Below, piece by piece: positions 17,352 through 26,445 of a stretch of DNA of 64,000 nucleotides. The notes beneath the pieces are model-generated. The model made no database searches, was not told where the DNA came from, and was given only the letters and a program-made list of their open reading frames with translations. The stretch is from CAWDMC01 sp963803295. GTDB lineage: Bacteria > Acidobacteriota > Terriglobia > UBA7540. The stretch's first letter is position 1. The number at the start of each line of letters is the position of its first letter. The DNA lies in the NCBI GenBank assembly GCA_963803295.1, contig CAWDMC010000023.1, positions 1 through 64,000 of the forward strand, in the 5' to 3' direction. A program made the translations under genes and the position numbers.

Positions 17352-19055
17352 TCAGGAAATGACTGATTTCTCCACTAGGCGCAGAATACCGTCGGGCTCA
17401 GCGACACCCATCTTCGCAATCGAGTTCGCACGCGCCTGGGTATCGGCCACCGCATAGATACGAAATTCGTCGGCATTCCCCGAAGGGCGAAGGTGGGCCA
17501 CATCCCCGTTACTGAAGATGATTCGCACGCCGTCGATGTAGTTCAGGCGTGTGATGGTTCCAAATCCCAGTTGCGGTGTGAAGAAGCTTTCGAGATGCTT
17601 CCGGATATTCTCCATTTCACTGGCCTTCGCCCCGGAATCGAAAACTACCTCCTGAATGCTTGGATCTTGAGGTGAGAACCGTTTCAGGATCTTGACCGCA
17701 ATCGGTCTTGGAAACTGCCGCAGGAGGGCGGCGCGGCCGAAACGGTGTGGAAGCTGGTCAAAAAGCTCCGTCAAACCTAGACCTTTCGCCTGCGCGGCAA
17801 AGAGCACACCGAGAATGGGCAGCACGGCGTCACGCGTCGGGAGTGCCGGCAGAAGTTTCCCACCCTGCGCCATGTTCGAGCCCGTCAGAAATCCGCCATT
17901 GGCTTCCCAGCCGCAGATCCTCTGCCTACCTTTGCTTCGAGCTCTCTCCATTCCGGCGATGACATAAGGCGACCCGATTCGAGTCTTCGGTTCCGTAACG
18001 GGCGCCAGGGGGCCTCGGTCTATCGCGTCGTTACAACTGATCGGGACCACCACGGCGTCTGCTCCCAGATACAAGGCTACAATCATGCCCACCCGATCGC
18101 CGCCCAAGAACTGCACTCTCCCCGTCCCGGCATCGACGCCGAGGATCAAGGGGCGGTCACTGTCACCATCGGTCGATACAACGGCGTAAATCGGACCCTG
18201 CTGGGCGATGGCTTCGTCTGCCAGTTCCTGGATGGTAGCGAGCTGCGCGTCGTCAACGTTCTCCGTATCCAGAGGCACGAAGGTATCGCTGCGGCCGCTC
18301 GGGATCACTTTTGCGCCAAGGCGTTCGAGGATCTCAACCAGAACATCCCGGCCCACGGCCGAGTGCTGGTATACCAGTAGCCGCTTTCCGTCTAGCGACA
18401 ATCCTCGGAAGAAGCTGCTATAGCGCTCAATATAAGCCCCTCTGGCCTCGTCGCACTCAGTCGATAGCTCCCGGTGCCCCGATTTGAAGAACCCTTGCTG
18501 GTCAAAGGGTGACTCCACGAACGACTGGCGGTAGATTCTTTCCCTAGCCTGTTCAACCGCCCGTTGGATCGGCTCCTCGTCTTCCTTGAGCAACTCCCCT
18601 CGAGCCGTATTAGTCTTATAACCATTCCGATCGAACGGGATGTGGCTGCCGGTAATCATAATGCTCCCCCTGCCCAGCGAAAGCGCATAACAGGTCAGAG
18701 CAGGAGTCGGAATGCGGCCCAGGTTGACCGGCTGCATCCCTGCATCTCTTATGGCCCCTTCAACTGCCTGGGCAATCTCTCCGCGTCCTCCTTGCGACGG
18801 CACGTACTTGCTAGAACTTGGGCGAAGGTCGTAGGCGAAGTAGAAGTCTTGACCCCGGAGAGTTCCACCTTCCACGATCGTTCGTGACTGGAGGTATTCC
18901 AGTTCCGCCAACACGTTGATATAAACCTCCAGCTGCGTCAGGTGGACGACCTCACCCCGGCGCCCGCTGGTTCCAAATCTGAGTTCCTGCGGCTCATATA
19001 CGAGACGAGAGCGGAGGGCGTCCGCGTCTTCAATTTGCATATTGTTCGATCCCAT
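17352..19055 (-). CDS. Phosphoglucomutase/phosphomannomutase family protein, 567 aa
   Basis: An alpha-D-phosphohexomutase of full length. Active-site loop TGSHIP at about 135-140, with the phosphorylated Ser at about 137 followed by RNGYK. Metal loop DGDSD at about 296-300 (STDGDSDRPL). Sugar-binding loop GWEANGGFLTGS, and phosphate loop RPSGNADEF near the C-terminus. The family normally has S-H in TASHN; TGSHI is a recognised variant. It interconverts hexose-1- and hexose-6-phosphates and would feed nucleotide-sugar synthesis. It is convergent with the PEP-CTERM gene; a GT4 gene lies upstream on the same strand. Confidence 0.9.
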   Translation of the reverse strand: MGSNNMQIEDADALRSRLVYEPQELRFGTSGRRGEVVHLTQLEVYINVLAELEYLQSRTIVEGGTLRGQDFYFAYDLRPSSSKYVPSQGGRGEIAQAVEGAIRDAGMQPVNLGRIPTPALTCYALSLGRGSIMITGSHIPFDRNGYKTNTARGELLKEDEEPIQRAVEQARERIYRQSFVESPFDQQGFFKSGHRELSTECDEARGAYIERYSSFFRGLSLDGKRLLVYQHSAVGRDVLVEILERLGAKVIPSGRSDTFVPLDTENVDDAQLATIQELADEAIAQQGPIYAVVSTDGDSDRPLILGVDAGTGRVQFLGGDRVGMIVALYLGADAVVVPISCNDAIDRGPLAPVTEPKTRIGSPYVIAGMERARSKGRQRICGWEANGGFLTGSNMAQGGKLLPALPTRDAVLPILGVLFAAQAKGLGLTELFDQLPHRFGRAALLRQFPRPIAVKILKRFSPQDPSIQEVVFDSGAKASEMENIRKHLESFFTPQLGFGTITRLNYIDGVRIIFSNGDVAHLRPSGNADEFRIYAVADTQARANSIAKMGVAEPDGILRLVEKSVIS

Positions 19056-19354
19056 TAAGAAGGACGTTCCGGCCGTCTCTCTCGCTGCTATGGTCTTCTC
19101 CTCGCGTGTGACAGCCTGCCCGTCCTATTGCCGAACTTGCGCGCCGATCCATAACCCTTCTCCGGTGGGCGCCCGAACTGAGCCGGATCTTTCTTGCGCT
19201 GTCATAGAACTATTCAATTGCAGCGAGCACTTGTTCAAGCGGAATCGTCGCGAACGGAGTGGCATAGTCTGATATTCCGTAAAGGTATTAGCAGCTGCCA
19301 GGCCAGCACCGGTCACCCTTCATCTTGTGCCGATATTCGTGAATGCCAATCAGG

Positions 19355-20626
19355 CTAAAGGCCCAAGCCCGGAGCGGCGAAGTGAAGGCCGTCACGGCCG
19401 GCTGCTGCTACGCGATGGACGAACCCGCTCGCCGCAATGGATTCGCGGGGCATAGCTGTTTCGTGCTGTCGTGCCAGTTCGAAGGAACCCATGTAGAGTC
19501 CCGCCGTTTTGCTCCACACCATGGTGCGGCCCAGCTTATAGGCGTTCTCGCTCATGGCGTTCCGGCGCGTTCCGTCGCGCAATAACCCACTCACCGCACG
19601 CGCAATCGCCCTGGGGTCTGCGAAGGGAACCAGGATGCCCCTCTGGTCTCTCAACAATTCGGCGGCATCCCAGTACGGCGTCGAGACCACCGCTTTGCCT
19701 GCGCCAAACGCATAGGCTAGTGTTCCCGATGTAATCTGGGCTTCGTCCAGATAAGGAGTAACGTAAAGGTCTGCCGCTCCGATGAACTCGGTCAGTTCCT
19801 TCAGCTCCACAAAACGGTTGTGGAAGATGACGTTGTTCTCGAGTTTGTTCTTCTCGACGAGGGCTTTGAGGCTGAGCCGGTAGTCTTCGCCTCGCGCACG
19901 CAACTCGTTAGGGTGCGTGGCGCCCAGCACGATGTAGACCACATCGGGGAACTCCGCCACGATATCGGGGAGAGCATGGAGCACATATTCAATCCCCTTG
20001 TTTGGTGAAAGCAGCCCGAACGTCAGCAACACCTTCTTTCCGCCCACGCCAAACTGGTCCTTGTAAGAATCCGGGGCAACGAATGGTACGTCGGGAATAC
20101 CATGCGGAATGAGATCGATCTTGGCCAGTGGCGCCTGGTAAACCTCTTGCAGGATTGTTTGTCCCCTCTCCGTCATGACCACCAGCCGGCTTGAGAGCGC
20201 GATTAATTTCTGCATCACTCGATGCTGGTCGGCGTTCGGCTTGAGGAGAACGGTATGGAGCGTGGTGACGACCGGCGCTCTCAAGTCGTTCAGCAGGGCC
20301 AACAAGTGGCTGCCGGCTGGCCCGCCGAAAATTCCGAACTCGTGTTGGACGGAGACGATGTCAACGTTGCTGGAGTTGAGGAAGTCGGTGGCGCGCCGGT
20401 ACGAACTCAGATTCTGCTCCTCGATCTCGAAGCGAACGACGTCCGGATAGTGGTAGCACCCATTGATGTCTGTGACTGGCACCGCGAAGCACCGGCTCTG
20501 GGGACATCTTGCGGCCACAGCCCCAAGCAGGTCGGATGTGAACGTGGCAATACCGCACTTGCGCGGCAAGTAGTCGCCGAGAAACGCGATGGTTCGAGCG
20601 CTGGAGGTTATTTTCACGACTTGCAC
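19355..20626 (-). CDS. Glycosyltransferase family 4, 423 aa
   Basis: A GT-B fold retaining glycosyltransferase. N-terminal half: TIAFLGDYLPRKCGIATFTS, NVDIVSVQHEFGIFGG, then VVTTLHTVL. C-terminal half: LLTFGLLSPNKGIEYVLHAL, VVYIVLGATHPNEL, and the donor-site stretch AADLYVTPYLDEAQITSGTL-AYAFGAGKAVVSTPYWDAAEL. Similar proteins I recall carry a further C-terminal region beyond …FELARQ…; here the last 35 residues look unrelated, so the gene may be 3'-truncated. A sugar-nucleotide-dependent mannosyl- or glucosyl-type transfer is likely; the acceptor is unknown. Confidence 0.85.
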   Translation of the reverse strand: MQVVKITSSARTIAFLGDYLPRKCGIATFTSDLLGAVAARCPQSRCFAVPVTDINGCYHYPDVVRFEIEEQNLSSYRRATDFLNSSNVDIVSVQHEFGIFGGPAGSHLLALLNDLRAPVVTTLHTVLLKPNADQHRVMQKLIALSSRLVVMTERGQTILQEVYQAPLAKIDLIPHGIPDVPFVAPDSYKDQFGVGGKKVLLTFGLLSPNKGIEYVLHALPDIVAEFPDVVYIVLGATHPNELRARGEDYRLSLKALVEKNKLENNVIFHNRFVELKELTEFIGAADLYVTPYLDEAQITSGTLAYAFGAGKAVVSTPYWDAAELLRDQRGILVPFADPRAIARAVSGLLRDGTRRNAMSENAYKLGRTMVWSKTAGLYMGSFELARQHETAMPRESIAASGFVHRVAAAGRDGLHFAAPGLGL

Positions 20627-20806
20627 CCATATTCCCTTTCTTTGCGATCAGGAACCGCGCTGGTGAGCGGCGGGTCTGGCGCCGACATTCTCCTTCAGGC
20701 GGCATCGACGAGACGCACCACACGCGAGGGTAGCAACCCAACCCGCTCAGGTATGGATAATCGAAAAGGTCACTCCCTTGTCTGACGCAAAAGGCACTGG
20801 ACGACA

Positions 20807-21181
20807 TCAATCCCAGTACGGCTTGTAGCCGTAGTACCCGTAAAGCGTGTATCCCCAAGAGGGGTCTGCCAAGTCTGGCCAGTTGCTCTTGTCAAATCCC
20901 GGCGCCTTTTCTAATATCTCCCGGTTGGCATTCAGAACCAGCCGCTTCGCGACCCTGTCGACGCCAAACGCCTGCCAGGGAATGGCAAATAGTTTGTCAC
21001 CCACGCCGAGAATACCGCCGAACGACAACACGGCGTAGGCGATCCGCCCCCGGTCCAAGTCAATCATGAGTTCCTCGATCTGGCCCATGTCTTCGCCTTG
21101 GTGGTTCACCACTCTGTCGCCCTTCAAAGTACTCGCGGAAAGCACAAGCCCAAAAGTCTTTGCTGGCTGTACTTGAGACAT
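20807..21181 (-). CDS. PRC-barrel domain protein (copy 2), 124 aa
   Basis: Start taken at atg 21181 (MSQVQPAKTFGLVLSASTLK), which has ggagag upstream; a longer frame to 21247 lacks this. The PRC barrel is DRVVNHQGEDMGQIEELMID, LDRGRIAYAVLSFGG, ILGVGDKLFAIPWQAFGV. The tail APGFDKSNWPDLADPSWG…YYGYKPYWD parallels copy 1 at 15034. The two copies are diverged paralogs on opposite strands, and both lie near a TTGACCA-type module or a csbD gene. Confidence 0.9.
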   Translation of the reverse strand: MSQVQPAKTFGLVLSASTLKGDRVVNHQGEDMGQIEELMIDLDRGRIAYAVLSFGGILGVGDKLFAIPWQAFGVDRVAKRLVLNANREILEKAPGFDKSNWPDLADPSWGYTLYGYYGYKPYWD

Positions 21182-21291
21182 GCTATCTCTCCTTATTGCT
21201 TCGAGTGTGAGATGGAGGCAGCGGATCACTTCCAACGTATGACCCAAGGAGGCTCACATCGACTCTCGTCTGCTCCCGGCCACCTCTTGAC

Positions 21292-21346
21292 GATATTCCC
21301 GCGATGTACGCACTGTCTGTTCAGAGTTGACCAAGCGCTTGAGCAA
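21292..21346 (-). promoter_or_regulatory. Regulatory module D upstream of PRC-barrel gene 2
   Basis: Plus-strand TTGACCA 21327-21333, N6, TGAGCAA 21340-21346. Because it is an inverted repeat it reads TTGCTCA-N6-TGGTCAA towards the minus-strand gene. In that direction CAGACA (plus 21314-21319) starts 7 bp after the repeat, and AATATC (plus 21292-21297) follows after 16 bp, as in the other modules. It is about 110 bp from the PRC-barrel start. The rest of 21182-21552 is non-coding. Confidence 0.5.
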
Positions 21347-21552
21347 AATGGCACAGGCCAGCACCATGGGCGAGGATCTCGACAAAATCAAACAGCGTCT
21401 TCCGCTGCCTAATTATTTGCGGCAGCAAAACTCCCAGAAGTCGTAGCAATGCTCGCGCCGCGCTCCGAGAGAAAAAGGGACGCCTATCTCGTATTGGCCC
21501 AAGCCGTGGGGCTTAATGTCGCGCTAGGGCCCTTCAGTTGAACCCTTTTCCC

Positions 21553-23925
21553 TTACCGAAGGTCCAGAAGCGTCTTGTTCTCCGTCCAGACAGACGCGTC
21601 CGTCTGCTCGTCCGGTTTTGGCGGTAAAGGCTCGGTACCTTTAATGAACAGCTCAACGCGAGTAATGGCTGAATCAGTGAGCGCCACCAGGTTCGTGCCA
21701 ATGTCGATGCTGGCCGTAACAATCCCCGGGGGCTGACTGAACGGCCGAAGGTTCTGATAGGCTGGTAAATCGGTTGTCCGCTTCATGAATTCGGTCCAGA
21801 GGGGCAGAGCCGAGCGGGCCCCGGAGATGTCCAGTTCATGGTCGTCATCGTAACCCACCCAAGCCACGGTGAGCAGGTTAGGAGTGAATCCGGCAAACCA
21901 GCCGTCGTGTGAGGTGCCGGTCTTCCCAGCCGCCGGAAGCTTAAAGCCGCGGGCCCTCACGCCCGCTCCCGTGCCGCTGTTGATAACGCTTTGGAGGAGG
22001 CTTACCATCAAATAGCTCACGCGCGCGTCAAGCACCCGCCGCCGCGTGATGGGATTATTCCAGACGGTGCGGCCCGAGGCATCGGTGACGGCCACGATGC
22101 ACCTTGGACCGACGTAGTCGCCGCTGTTCGCGAAGATCGTATAAGCTCCGGCGATTTCGAGTGGCGTCGCGACGTAGGCGCCCAGCGCAATGGCTGGCGT
22201 CGGGCTTAGCTGGTCGTTGAAACCAGCCGCCATAGCAAGGTCGCGCACTTTGCTGTAACCCACCATCTCCGCCAGACGTACGGTGGGCACGTTGAGGGAG
22301 TAGGTCAACGCCTCGCGGACCGTTACCGAGCCGCGATATGCCTTTTTGTAGTTCTCGGGCTCGTACGGTTGGTTCCCGAATTCAAATGTGGTGGGTTCGT
22401 CCGGCACGATCGTGGCTAGCGTGATCAGGGGTTGTGAGCCGTCTACACCTGAGTTCAGCGCCGCCGCGTACACGAAAGGCTTGAACGAAGAACCGGGCTG
22501 ACGCCTCGCCGAAACGTGATTTAGCTGACTCGCTCCGTAGCCACGGCCGCCCACGAGGGCCTTGACGTCGCCCGTGTGCGGGTCCAGAGCAATGAGGGCG
22601 AGTTGTGGCTGGTTCGAGTCCGCAGGCGGCGCCTTCTTGCGCTCCCTCTGTTTCTTCACTTGGTGGTCAACGTCGATCAGCGCGACGCGCGCGCCCTCCG
22701 AGGCCGCACGCTGGAGATCAAGGTTGAGCGTGGTGTAAATCCGGTAGCCTTGTGAAAGCAGGTCCTGCTCGGAAAACTTGGCGAGCAGTTGGGCCTTCAC
22801 CATATCCACGAAATAGGCCTCCTGGCTGGCTTCGGCGGTCTGCTCGGTTAACCTCACGGGGGTTTTAGAGGCCTGTTCGGCTTCGCTAGCGCTGATGAAG
22901 TGTGCTTTTACCATCCTTCGCAACACAAAATTCCGCCGCTCCGCCGATTGCTCCGGATGTTGGTAGGGCGAGTAGTGGTTGGGCCCGCGGAGCAACCCAG
23001 CCAGCATAGCTGCCTCGGGGAGCGTCAGAGTACTGATGTCCTTGTTGAAATAGACAGCAGCGGCCTCGCCGAAGCCGTAGATGGAAAAGCTATCCCGCTG
23101 ACCGAGATAGACCTGGTTCGCGTAGAGCTCGAGAACCTGCTCTTTCGTCAACCGCAGCTCGAGCAGCATTGCGAAAGAGATTTCCGCTATCTTTCGCCGG
23201 ATGGTGCGGCGGGGTGTCAAGAAGAGGTTTCGTGCCAGTTGCATGGTCAACGTACTACCACCCTGCAGCCGGTCGTTCGAGCGGAGATCGGCGATGGCGG
23301 CGGTCACCATGCGGAAAGAATCCACGCCATGGTGCGAATAGAACCGATGGTCTTCAGTAGCGAGGATCGCATCCACCAAAATCTTGGGAAGGTCTTGATA
23401 GGGGACAAGGCGCCGTTTTGTGCGGCTCCCACCAAAGAGAGTCGTGATCACTTGAGGCTCGAGCCAATAGGTCTTCAACGCAGTCCTGCTGTCGAGATCA
23501 GTAATCGACACCAGGAGGTCGCCTCTGAATTCCAGTCGCGCCGGACCTTCCCTCTGCCCCTTGGTGAAGAAGGACTCGCGGCCCGGCCGGATCTCCAGCC
23601 CGGTGTCTAGCACAGTAAAGTTCCCGACGCCTTGGCCGTCCTGCCCCTCGCTGTAGCAAGCCTTCCGCAGGTGGTCTGCGACCGCTCTTGCCCTCAAGCG
23701 CTGTCCCACTTGCAACTCGGTCGGGGCAGCCAGGATGACAGCAGGATTGCCGAAGACGTTCCCATTCAAGCGAGCGTCGATGATGCGTGCGAATTGCAGG
23801 TAGAAATGAACACAGACACCGGCAACCGCCACGACCATAGCGAAAATCAGCAGCCCTGCTCCGAGCAGGATCTTTCTCCTGCGGTTCCGTAGAGGACAGA
23901 CTGAGTTCGTGTGAGGTCGCTGCAT
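21553..23925 (-). CDS. Bifunctional penicillin-binding protein (PBP1B-like), 790 aa
   Basis: Class A PBP. Membrane anchor about residues 19-42; a UvrB-like or linker region to about 150. Glycosyltransferase GT51 with the catalytic motif EDHRFYSHHGVD (about 191-202), QGGSTLTMQLARN (about 221-233) and KEQVLELYANQVYLGQ. Transpeptidase with S-x-x-K at about 479-482 (SSFK), SLN at about 543-545 and KTGTS at about 668-672. It polymerises and crosslinks peptidoglycan on the outer face of the inner membrane. Its atg (23923-23925) follows directly after the stop of the small secreted-protein gene (tag, 23926-23928), so the two are translationally linked. Confidence 0.93.
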   Translation of the reverse strand: MQRPHTNSVCPLRNRRRKILLGAGLLIFAMVVAVAGVCVHFYLQFARIIDARLNGNVFGNPAVILAAPTELQVGQRLRARAVADHLRKACYSEGQDGQGVGNFTVLDTGLEIRPGRESFFTKGQREGPARLEFRGDLLVSITDLDSRTALKTYWLEPQVITTLFGGSRTKRRLVPYQDLPKILVDAILATEDHRFYSHHGVDSFRMVTAAIADLRSNDRLQGGSTLTMQLARNLFLTPRRTIRRKIAEISFAMLLELRLTKEQVLELYANQVYLGQRDSFSIYGFGEAAAVYFNKDISTLTLPEAAMLAGLLRGPNHYSPYQHPEQSAERRNFVLRRMVKAHFISASEAEQASKTPVRLTEQTAEASQEAYFVDMVKAQLLAKFSEQDLLSQGYRIYTTLNLDLQRAASEGARVALIDVDHQVKKQRERKKAPPADSNQPQLALIALDPHTGDVKALVGGRGYGASQLNHVSARRQPGSSFKPFVYAAALNSGVDGSQPLITLATIVPDEPTTFEFGNQPYEPENYKKAYRGSVTVREALTYSLNVPTVRLAEMVGYSKVRDLAMAAGFNDQLSPTPAIALGAYVATPLEIAGAYTIFANSGDYVGPRCIVAVTDASGRTVWNNPITRRRVLDARVSYLMVSLLQSVINSGTGAGVRARGFKLPAAGKTGTSHDGWFAGFTPNLLTVAWVGYDDDHELDISGARSALPLWTEFMKRTTDLPAYQNLRPFSQPPGIVTASIDIGTNLVALTDSAITRVELFIKGTEPLPPKPDEQTDASVWTENKTLLDLR

Positions 23926-24369
23926 CTACGGTCTTAAGCTCCTCGCAGGTTTGGATGCTGATAGAACGGCGCCGTGCGCTTCCGCCGCGCCCGTAGGCCC
24001 TTTCAGAATCTTCTCTAAAATCAAATTGGCATCGTCAATGGCGTTGCGCGTCGGTCTTGCACGCCCCGACTCTTCTGACCGACTCAAATCCCTGATCACG
24101 ACGGCTTTCAATTGCATGAACTGTTCAGCCGTTTTGAAGTCGCTGAGATCTCTCTCAGGCTCTTCAAATCCCGCAAATCGCACGCCTTCTGCTGAAGAGT
24201 GGCGGCGGCTCTGGACCTTGGGTTCGATTACCTTGCACAATATGCTGATGTCTCGGGGGGCTCGAGTTTCCCGTGTCCGGGGTGATTCGTCTGTATCTCG
24301 ACCTAGAGCGCGAGGCAGCAAGAAGATTGTGAAACTCAGAGCCGCCGCGAAATAGGCTTTATGCCACAT
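23926..24369 (-). CDS. Small secreted hypothetical protein ahead of the PBP, 147 aa
   Basis: Start taken at MWHKAYFAAALSFTIFLLPR (atg 24369), a good signal peptide with a strong purine-rich ribosome site (ggaggagagaaag) upstream. The mature part is charged and helical (…EEPERDLSDFKTAEQFMQLK…) with no known domain. The stop codon abuts the PBP start, so it is the first gene of a two-gene operon. It may be an accessory or regulatory periplasmic partner of the PBP; this is inference from position only. Confidence 0.65.
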   Translation of the reverse strand: MWHKAYFAAALSFTIFLLPRALGRDTDESPRTRETRAPRDISILCKVIEPKVQSRRHSSAEGVRFAGFEEPERDLSDFKTAEQFMQLKAVVIRDLSRSEESGRARPTRNAIDDANLILEKILKGPTGAAEAHGAVLSASKPARSLRP

Positions 24370-24458
24370 CTTTCTCTCCTCCTGCTCGCACATCCGATCG
24401 GGCGGGCACAACCGCAGACACGCTCTCTACTCCAGGCAAACATTAACATCCCGTGATT

Positions 24459-24523
24459 AGGGTAGGCGGTTCGACCCTGAGAGTCTGCCCCAAATAGCTC
24501 AGATGGGTGGTCAAACTTGCTCT
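24459..24523 (-). promoter_or_regulatory. Regulatory module E upstream of the secreted-protein/PBP operon
   Basis: Read on the minus strand: AGAGCA (plus 24518-24523), TTGACCA (plus 24508-24514), N6, TGAGCT (plus 24496-24501), -35-like CAGACT (plus 24482-24487), 17-bp spacer, TACCCT (plus 24459-24464). Half-site spacing equals modules A and B. It is about 90 bp upstream of the atg at 24369. The remainder of 24370-24638 has no gene. Confidence 0.5.
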
Positions 24524-24638
24524 AATGATAAGGGAAAGCCATGGCCCGTCCCCCGAGGTGGGCCGGAGACTGAGTAAGGATCGAAGCCGACCGCACTGGA
24601 ACCATGACTGGCGGGAGTGGTTCCGGCTACGTCATTCA

Positions 24639-25181
24639 TTACTGCGGCGACTTGCCCGGCTTCGTTTCGGTTACCGACTCAGTCTTGTCCGATTCCGAAG
24701 TGGTCGCCTCCGTCTTCGGGGGTGGCGGTTTCACTACCGTGACCTTTACTGGTGTGACGCCCTTTTCGGTCATGCCCAACTGCTGTGCCGTTCCCCTTGA
24801 AACATCGACGACACGCCCCGGCACCATTGGCCCACGATCAGTTACTTTGACGCGCGCTGACCGTCCGTTCTTAAGGTTCGTGACCTTTGCCGTAGATCCG
24901 AGTGGGATGTTCGCGGCGGCCGCGGTGTGCCCGTCAGCGTGGAACGTCGTGCCACTTGCGGTCTTTTTCCCTTCGAAGCGACGTCCGTACCAACTTGCAT
25001 TCCCTCTCAATATTCTGGGGCGCGCGTTGCGGTTGGCTCGCTCAGCTTTGTGGTGTGTCGTTGCTCCCGGGCGATGGCCGGATGAGGTGTCGGCCTCTGA
25101 GTTGGATGCCCTTGATGACGACGCCTGGGGTAAAAGCAGGCTGACGAGTAAGAGTCCGCAAATGCAAATAAAGTTGTTCAT
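24639..25181 (-). CDS. rlpA: RlpA-like septal ring lytic transglycosylase, 180 aa
   Basis: Start taken at MNNFICICGLLLVSLLLPQA (25181), a signal peptide; no lipobox Cys is obvious at the cleavage site. The double-psi beta-barrel follows at about residues 58-135: GNASWYGRRFEGKKTASGTT, NIPLGSTAKVTNLKNGRSAR and VKVTDRGPMVPGRVVDVSRG, with the TDRGP / DVS motifs of RlpA. A Pro/Lys/Thr-rich tail ends the protein; there is no SPOR domain. RlpA enzymes cleave naked glycan strands at the septum. It sits under module F. Confidence 0.88.
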   Translation of the reverse strand: MNNFICICGLLLVSLLLPQASSSRASNSEADTSSGHRPGATTHHKAERANRNARPRILRGNASWYGRRFEGKKTASGTTFHADGHTAAAANIPLGSTAKVTNLKNGRSARVKVTDRGPMVPGRVVDVSRGTAQQLGMTEKGVTPVKVTVVKPPPPKTEATTSESDKTESVTETKPGKSPQ

Positions 25182-25328
25182 AAGTCCTGGTCTGATTCGC
25201 TTCCCTGTCTGTGGTACGACGTGCAACCTGCCAGCGGTACACCGAGGTCCGCGGGTATCCGTCAAGGATATCTGAGAGACAATTACCGCCCGAAAGATCG
25301 CTTGTTGAGTCCGGTAGGTGCCGCTTAG

Positions 25329-25393
25329 ATTGTGTCCGTCTTTCTTTCCACTAGCTGTACTGCTTTGCTCACGCTACTGGTCAAAAGGAGTCA
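25329..25393 (-). promoter_or_regulatory. Regulatory module F upstream of rlpA
   Basis: Read on the minus strand: TGACTC (plus 25388-25393), TTGACCA (plus 25378-25384), N6, TGAGCAA (plus 25365-25371), a weak -35-like CAGCTA 7 bp later, 17-bp spacer, CACAAT (plus 25329-25334). The spacing between half-sites and to the promoter matches modules A, B and E. It is about 150 bp from the rlpA start. No gene is seen in 25182-25686. Confidence 0.5.
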
Positions 25394-25686
25394 CTACTTC
25401 GTCGGCTGAGCGCCGCGGTAAGTGGCCCTGGTGTCATGACCAGTCAGCGTGTGAGTCCAACAGGCGATAGAGCCGGCGCGATTCATCCACTACGAGGAAC
25501 ACGGCACGGGAACCCTTCGACGAGCTGCCGGACGAGCAAGCCTCCGGGCGGAAAAGTGTAGGGACTTTTGCAGGTGTGTACGCGAGAAATCGCGCCAAAA
25601 CCTGGCAAAACGTGCGTCCTGCAAATCTCAGGAGAGGCCTGTCAAGTCGTCATCATCGAGCAATATAGAAAAATCCTGAGTATCGC

Positions 25687-26445
25687 TTAGAATTGTATTG
25701 CCGTTGCTGTTAACCGAAGGGTTCCAGGTTCGAGTCCTGGCCGAGGAGCCAATTCTTTCAATTGGTTACCGATAGCGACCGTCCGGTCCGTCTGAAACTG
25801 TGCCCAATTTTGTGCCCCATCTGCCTCAGAACCGGCCCCATTGACGTGCTTTACGGCCTCGCGCTGTGCGGCTTGTCCGATGTGTCCGTACCGCCTCGAC
25901 ATCCTGACGGCGGTCGAAGGACTCCAACCCATAATAGTCGCTACGACCGAGAACGGCACTCCGGCTTCGAGCATTCGGGTGCAAGCGGTGTGGCGCAGAT
26001 CGTGAAAGCGGCAATTAACCTTAGCCCGTTTCTTCGCCGCTTCCCAAGCCTCTTTCCAGTCGCCGATAGGCTCGCTTGGATTGGTCGCATAGACGTGCGG
26101 CTTAGAATCGTCGCCAGCGGCGCCACATTTCTCGCTTGGGAAGAGGTAATGCTCTGGCTCGCGGTTGGGAAAATGGCTTGCCCACATATCCAGCACCATG
26201 CGAGCCCGATCATTCAGCGGTATCGGTCGGCCCGTGCCTGCCTCAGTCTTCGAGTCGCCAACCCTGAGGGTGTGCTTTTCGACGTCAATCTCGACCAGTT
26301 TGAAGAAGGACAGCGAGGACCGCCTCTTTAGCGAAGCGTATCGGGACGTCCGCCGAAGGCATAAGATCGAGATTGCAATTAGCAAGGTCCGGGCAGACCT
26401 GCGAAAGCAGGATTGCTGGCCCCTCGGTAATTCCTCACTCTCCAC
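25687..26445 (-). pseudogene. Tyrosine recombinase (integrase), N-terminally truncated, reading into tRNA-Asn
   Basis: The homologous part begins at about LVEIDVEKHTLRVGDSKTEA-GTG and contains the second half of the catalytic domain: H-x-x-R in RFHDLRHTACTRML, the GW of ATIMGWSPSTAV, and the nucleophile Tyr in RRYGHIG. The upstream part (about 55 residues from 26445) is not integrase-like, and the first catalytic Arg (usually in a GLRxGE box) is missing, so the enzyme is truncated. The C-terminus APRPGLEPGTLRLTAT… is produced by reading through the tRNA-Asn 3' end on the opposite strand. That is the typical sign of an integrase gene lying against its attachment site. It cannot be active as it stands. 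Confidence 0.8.
25707..25751 (+). other. 3' half of tRNA-Asn (GTT): attachment site core
   Basis: The anticodon loop ctGTTaa (anticodon 25709-25711), T stem ccagg (25724-25728) with loop ttcgagt and cctgg (25736-25740), acceptor ccgagga, then gcca (25748-25751). The sequence matches the 3' half of tRNA-Asn. The 5' half is absent: the bases before 25707 cannot pair with the anticodon stem (ccgaa) or the acceptor. This is the duplicated att core left by a tyrosine integrase that crosses over at the anticodon loop. Not a functional tRNA. Confidence 0.8.

Noticed and set aside
25440..25520. Alpha/beta-hydrolase-like words (…FIHYEEHGTGT…) in the gap after rlpA
   Set aside because: Less than 20 residues, no continuation in any frame; probably chance.
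25701..25751. A complete tRNA-Asn gene
   Set aside because: Only the 3' half fits; the upstream bases do not pair with the anticodon or acceptor stem.
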